From Candidatus Haliotispira prima (GTDB lineage: Bacteria > Spirochaetota > Spirochaetia > SP-2023): DNA of 64,000 bases. Location: contig CP123443.1 of the NCBI GenBank assembly GCA_029867005.1, positions 496,001 to 560,000 of the forward strand, read 5' to 3'. A program made the position numbers and the translations under genes. This document shows, in pieces, positions 37,217 through 47,700 of this stretch; within the stretch, counting starts at the first letter, position 1, and each line of letters starts with the position of its first letter. Below the pieces are notes generated by a model. That model worked only from the letters and a program-made list of their open reading frames with translations. It searched no databases and was not told the origin of the DNA.

Positions 37217-37707
37217 ATGAACGCTTTTATTCTGGCTAACACCGTTCTTACGGCAATGTGGGAGAGAGACAAAATAGTTCGACCAATGAAGTTGCAAAAA
37301 ATGGTCTACTATACATATGGTTTCTGTCATAAGGAAACTATACATATGGTCTTTGTCATAAGGAAGACGATAAGTCCGAACTTATAGATAAGAATTTTTA
37401 TAAGTGGGACTACGGGCCTGTAATTCCGGACTTATATTATGCTTTTGCCAAATTTGGGGGCAATCAGATTACGGAAACCGTAGAATGCCGGAGTGATACT
37501 AAGTCCGGGCATCTACGGTATTCTAAATCAAATATACCAATTCAATCGGCCCTCAATAAGGTTATTGTCCATTATGGTGACCTCCCGGATTTTGAATTAC
37601 CTGATCTAACCCACCGACACAAGGCATGGAAGGAACCTGAGTTGTACCATGTGATATCCGGAGACCTGATCAAAGAGACATTTAAAGGTCTAAAATATGG
37701 TGACTGA
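37217..37707 (+). pseudogene. Panacea (DUF4065/GepA-like) antitoxin gene broken by a 29-bp tandem duplication
   Basis: The N-terminal part reads MNAFILANTVLTAMWERD.. then PMKLQKMVYYTYG, the Panacea/SocA-like signature. A 29-base unit at 37308-37336 is repeated at 37337-37365, shifting the frame and causing an early stop at 37387. If one unit is removed the frame is open from ATG 37217 to TGA 37707 (about 153 aa) with the expected family features: FYKWDYGPVIPDLYYAF in the middle and an acidic C-terminus. Panacea proteins neutralise diverse toxins encoded beside them. AGGAG lies 10 bases before the ATG. Because the lesion is a precise tandem repeat, it could revert by slippage or recombination. 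Confidence 0.8.
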
Positions 37708-37994
37708 AGAAGCCATAGAAGAAATAAATCCGCCCCCTGAAAGTTATTCTGCTGACCGTGAGCAGGAAATTGCGAAAGATAACGAACACAAAAGGTACGT
37801 GGCTTAGAATCATCAAAATGGTTATATGGATTGGATTTATCGGGCTGGGTCTGCTCCTCTTTCTGACATTATCATTCCGCGCGATATGGAAAATAGAAAT
37901 TGCAGACTCACCGACCATGATTGTGATTTCCGTTACACTCAGCTCTATTATTACCACAGCCTTAGGTGCCGTCATCGGTTCTTCTGTTGACTAG
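37697..37994 (+). pseudogene. Small membrane protein gene, frameshifted; candidate toxin partner
   Basis: Overlaps the end of the Panacea gene (ATG 37697). The first 36 codons (MVTEEAIEEINPPPESYSAD...) run into TAG 37805. The rest of the protein continues in another frame to 37994: GTWLRIIKMVIWIGFIGLG, a hydrophobic helix, an IWKIEIADSP loop, then a second helix ending GAVIGSSVD. Removing one A from the run at about 37790-37793 joins the frames into one protein of about 98 aa with two membrane segments. It could be the toxin or an accessory protein; a hydrophobic protein beside Panacea is a known arrangement, but the function here is inferred. Confidence 0.65.
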
Positions 37995-38132
37995 ATAGCC
38001 GGCACCTTTTAAACCATCCCGGCGAACTATACCGGGCAACTATGCCGGAAAAAAGTTCCTTGTTTTCTCTGTTGTCATAATATGTTTATAGCCTGTTCCC
38101 CTCACATATAAACAGGTATCTCCCCGCTGTCT

Positions 38133-38205
38133 CCACCCGGAAACAGCCACAGAATTGCATAATAGTCACCGTTATGCTACATTCTCGGGCCATTTCCGGC
38201 TCGCA
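38133..38205 (+). repeat. Direct repeat flanking the Panacea module, copy 2
   Basis: Second copy of the element at 36801-36898, same orientation, on the far side of the Panacea/membrane-protein pair. The two could be the ends of a mobile segment or a duplicated promoter region of the dehydrogenase. Confidence 0.7.
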
Positions 38206-38250
38206 TCATCTCCGGACGCACATACCCGGGGCACATACTATCTTCAGGGG

Positions 38251-38350
38251 GCTTGCCCCCGAACAAAGCGGCTTGCCCCTGAACAAAGCGGCTTGCCCCC
38301 GAACAAAGCAGCCTGCCCCCAAATTAAGCAGCCTGCTCCCGAACAAAGGC
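38251..38350 (+). repeat. Five tandem 20-bp repeats
   Basis: Five units of exactly 20 bases, consensus GCTTGCCCCCGAACAAAGCG, with the last two diverged (GCCTGC.., AAATTAAGCA). They lie 95 bases upstream of the dehydrogenase start. There are no spacers between units, so this is not a CRISPR array. The number of units may vary between strains. Confidence 0.9.
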
Positions 38351-38444
38351 CGAAACAGAACGGAACGGGCATTTGATCATTGCAAAGCATCCGGCCAAAG
38401 CACATAGCTAAAACATCAGGCCAAAACATCAGGAGAAAGTCATC

Positions 38445-39644
38445 ATGACAGGAAAGCTTCTCAATATCGAACAAGCCGTAGCCTCATTCCGCAAATTGCT
38501 GGAACAGCAACAACAACGCTCCGCCCAAATCAAATCCGGCAGCCGGCTGCCGGATTTTGCCACACTCCCCTGCGTGCGGATCGCCCTCGCCGGAGGGGAC
38601 GGCATCGGCCCCGTCATCACCCAATACGCACAACGTGTACTCGAATACCTGCTGAAAGACGAAATCGCACAAGGCAAAGCCGAACTGACCGAAATTACCG
38701 GCCTCACACTCGAAAACCGCCTGGCACAAAACTGTTCCGTGCCGGAAACAACACTCCGACAAATTAAATCTTGCCACGTCCTTCTCAAAGGCCCCACCAC
38801 CACACCCCAAGCCGGCCAAGGCATTGCCAACCTCGAAAGTGCCAACGTGACCCTGCGCCGCGAACTGGATCTCTACGCCAACGTCCGTCCGGTGAACGTC
38901 CCGGACAAAGGCATCGACTGGTGCTTTTTCCGGGAAAACACCGAAGGTGCCTACGTTCTTGGCTCCCAAGGCGTACTGCTCGAAGGCAGAGAAGCCGGCA
39001 GCGAACTGGCCTTTGACTTTGCCGTCACAACCCGGCCCGGAGTCGAACGCATCGCCCGCAGCGCAATGAACTACGCCAAGAACAACGGCAAAAAACGCGT
39101 CAGCATCGTGACCAAAGCCAACATCATCAAAACAGGAGACGGAAATTTCCTGCAAATCTGCAAAGAAATCGCGGGCCGCGAGTTCCCCGAACTGGAAATT
39201 GACGACTGGTACATTGATATCATGGCGGCCAACCTGGTCAATGAAGACTTGCGCCGCAAGTTTCAGGTATTCATTCTGCCCAACCTCTATGGCGATATTC
39301 TGACCGATGAAGCGGCGGAAATCCAAGGCGGGCTCGGCACCGCCGGCAGTGCCAACATTGGTGACCGCTACGCCATGTTCGAGCCGGTACACGGCTCAGC
39401 CCCCCGCCTGATTGAAGAAGGCCGCCTAGCCTACGTCGACCCACGTTCCGTCCTCCGGGCCTGTAGCATGATGTTGGCCCACATTGGCCGGGGAGACAAA
39501 GGAAACATCCTCGACCGGGCCGTGACCGCCGCATCCACCCTCCACCCCATTACAGGCTTTGAAAACGGAGCCAAAACAGAAGATTTTATTGCAGAACTCA
39601 TGAAAGGCATCACCCGGGCCTTCGGCTCCGCTCAGGCACCTTAA
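38445..39644 (+). CDS. Isocitrate/isopropylmalate dehydrogenase family, probably NAD(P) isocitrate dehydrogenase
   Basis: 399 aa. Beta-decarboxylating dehydrogenase: LAGGDGIGPVIT near residue 48; LKGPTTTP; the substrate segment ANVTLRRELDLYANVRPV near residue 135; ENTEGAYVLG; the Lys/Asn of VTKANIIK; NLYGDILTDEAAEIQGGLG with the metal aspartates; and EPVHGSAP. The TLRRELDLYANVRP form favours isocitrate over 3-isopropylmalate, but the two are not safely separated by eye. AGGAGAAAGTCATC before the ATG is a good ribosome site. The coding strand is rich in A and C, unlike plus-strand genes elsewhere in the window (G/T-rich), which suggests the segment has recently changed orientation. It lies inside the invertible interval. 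Confidence 0.88.
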   Translation: MTGKLLNIEQAVASFRKLLEQQQQRSAQIKSGSRLPDFATLPCVRIALAGGDGIGPVITQYAQRVLEYLLKDEIAQGKAELTEITGLTLENRLAQNCSVPETTLRQIKSCHVLLKGPTTTPQAGQGIANLESANVTLRRELDLYANVRPVNVPDKGIDWCFFRENTEGAYVLGSQGVLLEGREAGSELAFDFAVTTRPGVERIARSAMNYAKNNGKKRVSIVTKANIIKTGDGNFLQICKEIAGREFPELEIDDWYIDIMAANLVNEDLRRKFQVFILPNLYGDILTDEAAEIQGGLGTAGSANIGDRYAMFEPVHGSAPRLIEEGRLAYVDPRSVLRACSMMLAHIGRGDKGNILDRAVTAASTLHPITGFENGAKTEDFIAELMKGITRAFGSAQAP

Positions 39645-39690
39645 CAAAGCCACCCGGGCCTTCGGTTCCGCTCAGGCACCTTATAAAAGA
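39611..39690 (+). repeat. 40-bp tandem duplication of the dehydrogenase 3' end
   Basis: 39611-39650 and 39651-39690 are near-identical (CACCCGGGCCTTCGG-TCCG..). The first unit contains the last codons and stop of the dehydrogenase; the second is non-coding and ends 23 bases before the right inverted-repeat arm. Confidence 0.9.
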
Positions 39691-42600
39691 CCTTCCAAGC
39701 CTCCGGTGTCTACGACAAAGTTGGCAGTTCGATTTACTTTCTGAAGTCGGGAACGGACGGGCGTTTTCAATTTGGTCTGCCGGGGGGAACGTTTACGTTT
39801 ATTCCTGCGGCTTACGGTTATATATCGGTTCGCGGTTATGTTGCTTTTGGCAGCGGGAGCAATTCAGCAGCGAAGGTTTTGGAATCGGTGAACTTTAAGC
39901 AAAATCCGGCAATTCGGATTTCGGATATGGACAGAGACGGTCTTTCTGCTGATCTGGATACGGATGACGGGAACTGGGATACAGACGGAGACGGTATTCC
40001 TGACGGTGCGGACGTGGATGTGAACGGAGACGGGAGGCCGGACAACGGTACAGACTCGGACAGTGACGGTATCAATGACAGGTCTGATGCTGCGGGGAGT
40101 GATCCTGATAAGGATCTGGACAGGATTAAGGATGCGGAAGACACGATAGATAACCGTCAGGATGCGGACAAAGACGGTTTGCCGGATGATATTGACCCGA
40201 ATGACAGCAATGCCGATACGGACGGAGACGGTATTCCTGACGGTGCGGACGTGGATGTGAACGGAGACGGGAAGAAGGACAACGGTGCCGACCAGGACAA
40301 TGACGGTATCAATGATTTTGCGGATGTGGACAAAGACGGTAACGGCTACCCGGACCCGGGGAAGCGGGACAGTGACAGTGACGGTCTTGACGATAAAACA
40401 GACCCTGTGAATAACCAACAGGACAGTGATAATGACGGATTGGCTGATGCGGTTGACCCGGACAGTAAGAACTGGGATACAGACGGAGACGGTATTCCGG
40501 ACGGTGCGGATGTGGATGTCAACGGAGACGGGATCAGAGATAACGGGAGTGATACAGACAGAGACGGTATTAATGACCGTTCGGATCTGAACCAGAACCC
40601 GGGTAAGACGGACTCTGACGGTGATAACATCATCGATGATGCGGACAGAACAGATAACCGTCAGGATGCGGACAGCGACGGATTGCCCGATGCGATTGAC
40701 CCGAATGATTCGAATCCGGATACAGACGCAGACGGTATCAAAGACGGTGCGGATGTGGATGTCAACGGTGACGGGATCAATGACAACGGTAAGGATACCG
40801 ACGGGGACGGGACAAACGATGCCAACGACCCGATAAACAACCGCAGTGACAAAGACAAAGACGGTCTTGATGATGCACAGGATCCGAATGACAACAACTG
40901 GGACACAGACGGAGACGGTATTCCGGACGGTGCGGACGTGGATGTCAACGGAGACGGTATTCCGGACAACGGTAAAGATACCGACGGAGACGGTATTAAT
41001 GACCGTTTGGACAAAGACCAAAACCCGGGCAAGGCGGATGCGGACGGGAACGGCATGATTGATGTTCTTGAAGTCGTAAAGAGTTCCCGGGATGCGGATA
41101 AAGACGGGCTTCCGGACGCACAGGATCCGAATGACAACAACCCGGACACAGACGGAGACGGTATTCCGGACGGTGTGGATGTGGATGTCAACGGTGACGG
41201 TATTCCGGACAACGGTACAGACGCAGACGGTGACGGTATCAATGACAAAGGGGATCTGGATCAGAACCCCGGTAAGACAGATACGGACGGCGACAACATC
41301 ATCGATGATGTTGACACGATTAACCGGCTTGTGGATACGGATAAGGACAGCCTGCCGGACACAATAGACCCCAATAATAAGAACTGGGATACAGACGGAG
41401 ACAACATTCCGGACGGTGCGGACGTGGATGTCAACGGAGACGGTACCCCGGACAACGGTAAAGATACCGACGGAGACGGTATCAACGACCGTTCGGACAG
41501 GGATATCCATCCGGGTAAGTCGGATATCGACAATGATAACATCATTGATGAGATGGACAAGATTAACAACAATCTGGATGCGGACAGCGACGGATTGCCC
41601 GATGCAATAGATCCGAATGATTCGAATCCGGACACAGACGCAGACACGATTAAAGACGGTGATGATGCGGATGTGGACGGAGACGGTACGTTGGATAACG
41701 GCACGGATACGAACGGGGACGGTTTTCGGGACAATTCGCCCGGAGCCGGTCGTCCCAAACTTTCGTGGAACAGCCGCGGAACGTCTGCGACACAGGATGC
41801 GGACACCAGCCTGATCGATTTTGACGGCAATGCGAATGTGTACGTGAGCCTGCAAATTGAAGCCCGTTCAACAATTGCGGGCAGCTTTACCTACAAGTGG
41901 TATGTGGGCACCACAACGGCCAATGCGGCACGGGACAACACCCAGTCCGGCGCCACAGCACGCTTTCCCCTCAGCAGTGCCGGTACACACGTGATTTTGG
42001 TTAAAGTCAGCAATTCTTCCGGCGAAGCTTCTCTGTCCCGGACATACATTTTGAACAGGCCGCCTTCAAATCTGCGGATCACTTCCCCCTCACCGGGCAG
42101 CAGCATTGATATCAGCAGCGGCACAGGTGTTGCCCTGGAAGCTACGGCAACGGATGCCGATGGGCAGGGCCTGAGCTATAACTGGATGCTGGCCTCAGGC
42201 TCGGGTGTGACAAATACCGCTGCGTTTAATCCAATATCAGTGAACGGATCCGGCAAATATATCTTTACGCAGGCTGCCGGGAATTATACCATAAAAGCAC
42301 GGGCCTCAGACGGGAACGGGGGCAGTACCGAAGGCAGCGCCAATATCACCCTCACAGGTGATGCTTCGGCCTTCGCCTCCAGAACCCGGCCGAGTATCGC
42401 AATCCTGGGGAGTTCGACCGGTGCGGCCCCCATAAACAACCCGATCAGAGGCAGCGGCTCTGCGAGCGGCACTGCTCAGGTGACAGTAAACGCTCTTATT
42501 ACAGAAAACGGGGGAGCGGCTGTCCGTTCTGTTCACTGGGAAGTGGACGGTGTAACTCAGACAGGCACAACAGCGTTTTCTGCCGGCCGGCTTTCATACG

Positions 42601-43925
42601 GGCAGACCTTTAACATCAGTAATCCGGCCAATGTCCACACCGTTACCATGGTCGCCGTTAATACCTTGGGAGAAGAAGGACGCCAAAGCCGCAACTTCTA
42701 TCTCAATCAGGCTCCGGTATTCGATGAGTCTGCCACAGCAGGCGGACTCAGTTCATACATTGTTCCCTCTGTGAGAAACCCGACAGTTACCACAGCCCAG
42801 AGTATCAGTGTGAAAGCCTCGGATGCGAACGGGGGAACACTGAGCTACACAGCAGCGTTTGCAGCGGGTTTTAATGTTCCGTCGACAGGGGCGTATACAG
42901 CATTGTCCGGAAGCAAAACAGGCACGGCGGGGAGTGTGGTTTCAATACCGCTGAGTTTCGGTCTTGGTGTGAGTTCGGGTGATTATACACTTCGGATTAT
43001 TGCAACGGATACGCACGGAGGCGCGCAGGGTGTACTGTTGCGCAATGTGAAGCTGCAATCCAACGGCGGCCCGGTAATAAGCAGCGTAACGTCGGACAAA
43101 TACCGTGTTGTGGCGCTTAGGGGGCTTCCCGGAGGAGAGACAGTAACGTTAACGGCAAACATGGGGGAGACGGGCATAGCTCCGGTGACCTATCAATGGG
43201 AACTGTCATCAACATCGGGTCTTGGCACAGTATGGGGCGTGATTGGTAAAGACTGGGTCTTCAAACCCGGCAAAATAACGTTTCAGGGGAATACGGTTAC
43301 TTTTGCTAATGATTGGGTCCATTTTAATGTCAAGTCTGCGCCCGGTGGCTATCCTTCGTCTTTTAGGGTGACGGTGACCGACAGTGCCGGAGCCAGTGTC
43401 ACCAAAGAAATGGCGCAGGATCTTATGGTTGAGACACTGCCCCGGCTGCCCACACCGGTGGTAGGGGTGCATCCGAATGTCGTGGCAAGACCGGGATCGG
43501 AGGCTGTGACTTCGACCCGGGACAGTGTCACAATGATGATAGATGGCGAGCTCACGCTGATGGTGTATGGAAGTACCCATAAGTATCTTGTGGTTCTCTA
43601 CTCCACCGGCCCCATTCCCGAGAACACGAACAAGCCCTCTACGTTTAAGCCTTCGACGAATGTTGAGTGGAAATGGTTCTCGAGGTCTGCTGCGTCTCCT
43701 AACTCGGATGGTCTCTGGGGTCTCGAGTCTCTGGCTGTGCAAGACGGGAATATTCGTATGCATACCTCTCTGACGGTACCGAATTTGCAGCCGGACACGC
43801 TCTATTACTTCCGGGTAGTAGGCTATCCCCATGACCCGAGTCTGGGTACTCCGCCTGCGGGTCAGAATATACAGCATATCCGGAGTGCCTTGGGGCCTGA
43901 GGTTTCTTTCAGGACAAAGCCCTGA
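39687..43925 (+). pseudogene. 5'-truncated silent copy of TSP3 gene 1
   Basis: Carries codons 331-1733 of TSP3 gene 1, identical in translation except for one Val-to-Ala change near the C-terminus. It lacks the promoter, ribosome site, signal peptide, lipobox and N-domain. The in-frame region opens after TAA 39684 and contains no ATG with a ribosome site; the reading frame is intact to the stop at 43925 over 1400 codons. An open frame this long without a start argues for recent duplication, continuing gene conversion, or alternating use through inversion of 35516-39713. Downstream terminator intact. Confidence 0.88.
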
Positions 43926-43946
43926 TTCTGTCGTCAGAATAAAGAG
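39714..43946 (+). repeat. Right arm of 4.2-kb inverted repeat
   Basis: Partner of 31283-35515 (coordinates sum to 75229). Starts at GACAAAGTTGGCAG inside what would be codon 331 of the TSP3 protein and ends in AATAAAGAG before the terminator; beyond that the two flanks diverge but remain recognisably homologous. Confidence 0.95.
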
Positions 43947-43988
43947 ATCAAAACAGCACCCGTTAGGGTGCTGTTTTGATCTCTTTTG
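43943..43988 (+). terminator. Terminator of the truncated TSP3 copy
   Basis: 19-bp perfect stem AGAGATCAAAACAGCACCC / mirror, 4-base loop GTTA, then TTTT. Same core hairpin as the left copy, with a longer stem. Confidence 0.88.
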
Positions 43989-44111
43989 CTGTTGATATTT
44001 TGTGATATCCGGTGTATAGTACAGGCGGTGTCGGGGCTGCGTGTACTGGCTGGCCGGTATCAGATTATATATCGAAACCCTTTATTACCCGGCCCCTTTG
44101 TGTACCACAGG

Positions 44112-44146
44112 GCGGAACCCCTTGGTTGGGGTTCCGCTATTTTTTT
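44112..44146 (+). terminator. Second terminator-like hairpin
   Basis: 10-bp perfect stem GCGGAACCCC / GGGGTTCCGC, 6-base loop, then TATTTTTTTG. A degenerate version lies at about 50250-50285 in the next spacer. Confidence 0.75.
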
Positions 44147-44255
44147 GCTTGTCTGCTTTGTGCGGTTTGTCAGATTCTGCTTGTTCTGTTGATATTTTGT
44201 GGTATCTGATGTAGTCCGGGAGAGATTTGGCAGCCCCTTCTTGGGGATTTGTTCT

Positions 44256-44396
44256 ATTTACCTTTTGTATAATTCTTTGTATCTGTTTTTTAATTTACCT
44301 TCTGTATAATTCTTTGTATCTGTTTTCTGATTTACCTTCTGTATAATTCTTTGTGTCTGTTTTCTGATTTACCTTTTGTATTATCTTTGTTTATTG
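44256..44396 (+). repeat. 37-bp tandem repeats upstream of TSP3 gene 2
   Basis: Three full 37-base units starting at 44256, 44293 and 44330, and a partial unit at 44367 (unit begins ATTTACCTTyTGTATAATTC). A single partial unit is at about 50420 before gene 3. They lie 360-500 bases upstream of the start codon, and copy number may affect expression. Confidence 0.9.
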
Positions 44397-44754
44397 CAAC
44401 AACTATTATTGTATTTCCGTCTTTTGTAACTTTCTGTACTTTGATTCGCCTTTCTGTGCCAATCCGTTCATGATCCGTTGGTCTTTTAGCTAATGGATCA
44501 GTTCCGGAAATGTGTATAAATAATATATATAAATATAAAAAATGTCCTGGCGGTACCGTTTAAAAACAGAATCCATCTGTATCATTTAAGAAATAAGAAT
44601 TTAGGAGATCTTGATACTTTATAAATATTTTATAATATTGGATCATTAATTATAATTATAATTAGTATTATTCATTTTAAAGACTATTTTATGTTGTATC
44701 ATATTTCATTATCTCATTAGTTCTTTGCAAAACTATTCTGCTAAGGTTGTCGTT

Positions 44755-47700
44755 ATGGAATATCATGAGTTTAAAAATATTCATTCTGCAAATATCACTG
44801 CCGGAAAAACTCCGGCCAAACGGACTCCAATTCGCAAAAGTATCCGGATGAAGAACGGAAAGACAAGAATAATAATGGCCGTTTTGGCACTGCTCTCTAT
44901 TTTTGTTTTGAGCTGTGAAGAATCCTCCGGAAAGGGCACCAAAGTGGAGCGGTCGTATCTGCTCGTGGAAAAGAGCCCCACACTCGAAGCGGACGGGCGT
45001 TACATGTTTGAAATATCCAGCTTCGTCAGTGCCGATGCGGTTCTCTATGATAAAAATACCAAGGACATCTCCAAAGAGAAACTCAATACCCTCTGGGTAA
45101 TGGCCGGAGTGCGGTGGGGTTTCCGCAGGAAGGACAGCCCGGACCGGATCTACTGGATGCAGAAGAACCGGGGCTACACAAAGGCAGACGGCAATGAGTA
45201 CACCGTTTTGGTGGACGACACCGAGAAGGCCAAATTTCGGCCGGCGACATTGCCCGCCGCCCTGTTGCAGGAGCCGGAGAGCAATATCGAAGTTTATGCG
45301 ATGATCTCCATCGAAGACACAGAAGTTTCCGGAGTCTATGATCTTCCTGCAAACTTCAAATTCGATGTCATGAAAGGTACCGAGATATCCGGTCAGGTTC
45401 TTCAGGCCGCTGCCGGCAGTTCTGCCCGGGCCAAAATCGTTCCCGGTGCCGGCGTCTACTATATTCACAAGGGTTCCGGCAAGATTTTCCACACGTTTTC
45501 GGACGTGAGCGGAGAATACCGCATCTCGGTACAGGATTACGGCACGTTTTCCAAAGTCGTGTTGAGCCCCGGTACGGCCCCGTACGTTGCGGCCTACACT
45601 CTGGCCAAAGTGCCGGGCCGTGTCGTGGTCACCGGAGAAGATTTCCGGGTCAATACATTGACCACCGGCGTGGCTGTGGCGAGCAGCCAACTTTACGATA
45701 TTACCGCCGGGACCTTAGCCGGCCCGACAGGCGGCGGTGTCCGGTTGGCGGGCAGCACCATCGAACAGGTCAGCACCAAAGTTATTCCGGGTGCCTTCCT
45801 GTTATTCTATGACAAAGTCAGCAGTTCAATCTACTTCCTGAAGTCCGGTCTGGACGGGCGTTTTCAATTCCGCCTGCCGGTCGGAACCCTCACTTTTATT
45901 CCCGCCGCTTACGGCTACATCTCGATTCACGGCTATGTCGCTTTTGACAGCGAGAACAATTCTCCGGCCAAGGTCTTAGAATCCGTGAACTTTAAGCAAA
46001 ATCCCGCAATTCAGATTTCGGACATGGACAGAGACGGCCTTTCCGCAACTCTGGATGCGGATGACGGCAACTGGGATACAGACGGAGACGGCATTCCGGA
46101 CGGTGCGGACGCGGATGTCAACGGTGACGGGAGGCCGGACAACGGTATAGACTCCGATAATGACGGTATCAATGACAAGTCTGACGCTACAGGCAGTGAC
46201 CCGGACAAAGATCTGGACAGGATTAAAGATGCGGAAGACACCATAGATAACCGCCGGGATGCGGACAAAGACGGCCTGCCGGATGACATTGACCCCAATG
46301 ACAACAATGCCGACACCGACGGTGACGGTATTCCGGACGGCGCGGACGTGGATGTGAACGGAGACGGCAAAAAGGACAACGGTGCCGACCAGGACAATGA
46401 CGGTATCAATGATCTTGCCGATGTGGACAAAGACGGCAACGGCTACCCGGACCCGGGCAAGCGGGACAGTGACAGTGACGGGCTGGACGATACAACAGAC
46501 CCTGTGGACAACAGCATAGATACGGATAAGGACGGCCTGCCCGATACCATTGACCCGGACAGCAAGAACTGGGACACGGACGGTGACGGCATTCCGGACG
46601 GTGCGGATGTCGATGTCGATGGGGACGGCACCAGAGATAACGGCAGTGATACAGACCGGGACGGCATTAATGACCGTTCGGACCTAAACCAAAACCCGGG
46701 CAAGACGGACTCGGACGGTGACAACATCATTGATGATGTGGACCTGATAAATAACCGTCAGGATTCGGACAATGACGGTTTGCCCGATGCGATTGACCCG
46801 AATAATTCCAACCCGGACACAGACAATGACGGTATCAAAGACGGTGCGGACGTGGATGTCAACGGTGACGGCACCAATGACAACGGTAAAGATGCAGACG
46901 GGGACGGGACGAACAATGCCAACGACCCGATAAACAACCGCAGTGACAGAGACAGAGACGGTCTTGATGATGCACAGGATCCGAATGACAACAACTGGGA
47001 CACAGACGGTGACGGCATCCCCGATGGTGCGGACGTGGATGTCAATGGGGACGGCACCAATGACAACGGTACAGACACGGACGGTGACGGTATTAATGAC
47101 CGTTTGGACGCAGACCAAAACCCGGGCAAGACCGATGCGGACGGGAACGGCATGATTGATGCTCTCGAAGTCGTACAGAGTTCCGAAGATGCCGATAAGG
47201 ACGGCTTTCCGGACGCACAGGACCCGAATGACAACAACTGGGACACAGACGGTGACGGCATCCCCGATGGCGTGGACGTGGATGTGAACGGTGACGGCAC
47301 CAATGACAACGGTACGGACACAGACGGGGACGGCATTAATGACAAGGGAGATATAAACTCCCACCCGGGCCAATCGGACAGCGATAATGACGGTATTGTT
47401 GACGCGGCCGACAAGATTAACCAGCTTGCGGATGCGGACAATGACAGCCTGCCGGATCGGATAGACCCGCAGAGTAAGAACTGGGACACGGACGGGGACA
47501 ATATTCCGGATGGTGCGGATGTGGATGTCAACGGTGACGGCACACCGGACAACGGTCGAGACACGGACGGTGACGGCATCAACGACCGTTCGGACAGGGA
47601 TATCCATCCGGGCAAGTCGGATATCGACAATGATAACATCATTGATGAAATGGACAAAATTAACAACAATTTGGATTCGGACAGCGACGGTTTGCCCGAT

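Larger units (their letters stand above)
43989..44754 (+). other. Spacer between truncated copy and TSP3 gene 2
   Basis: 766 bases, homologous in blocks to the spacer 50085-50772: GTTGATATTTTGTGrTATCyGGTGTA, CCCTTTATTACCCGG, TTTGTGTACCACAGGG, the GGTTGGGGTTCCGC hairpin, TTTGCTTGTCTGCTTTGTGCGGTTTGT, the TTTACCTTyTGTAT units and CTGTACTTTGATTCGCC. It ends in a leader shared with gene 3 (TTTCATTATyTCATTAG then TTCTGCTAAGGTTGTCGTTATGGA). No gene seen. Confidence 0.75.

Noticed and set aside
38251-38350. CRISPR array
   Set aside because: Units of 20 bp abut with no unique spacers, and no cas genes are present. The same applies to the 37-bp array at 44256.
39879-43925. Right TSP3 copy as a functional gene starting near 39879
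   Set aside because: The codon there is TTG in the middle of a conserved stretch, with no ribosome site, promoter or signal peptide; it is better explained as a truncated copy.
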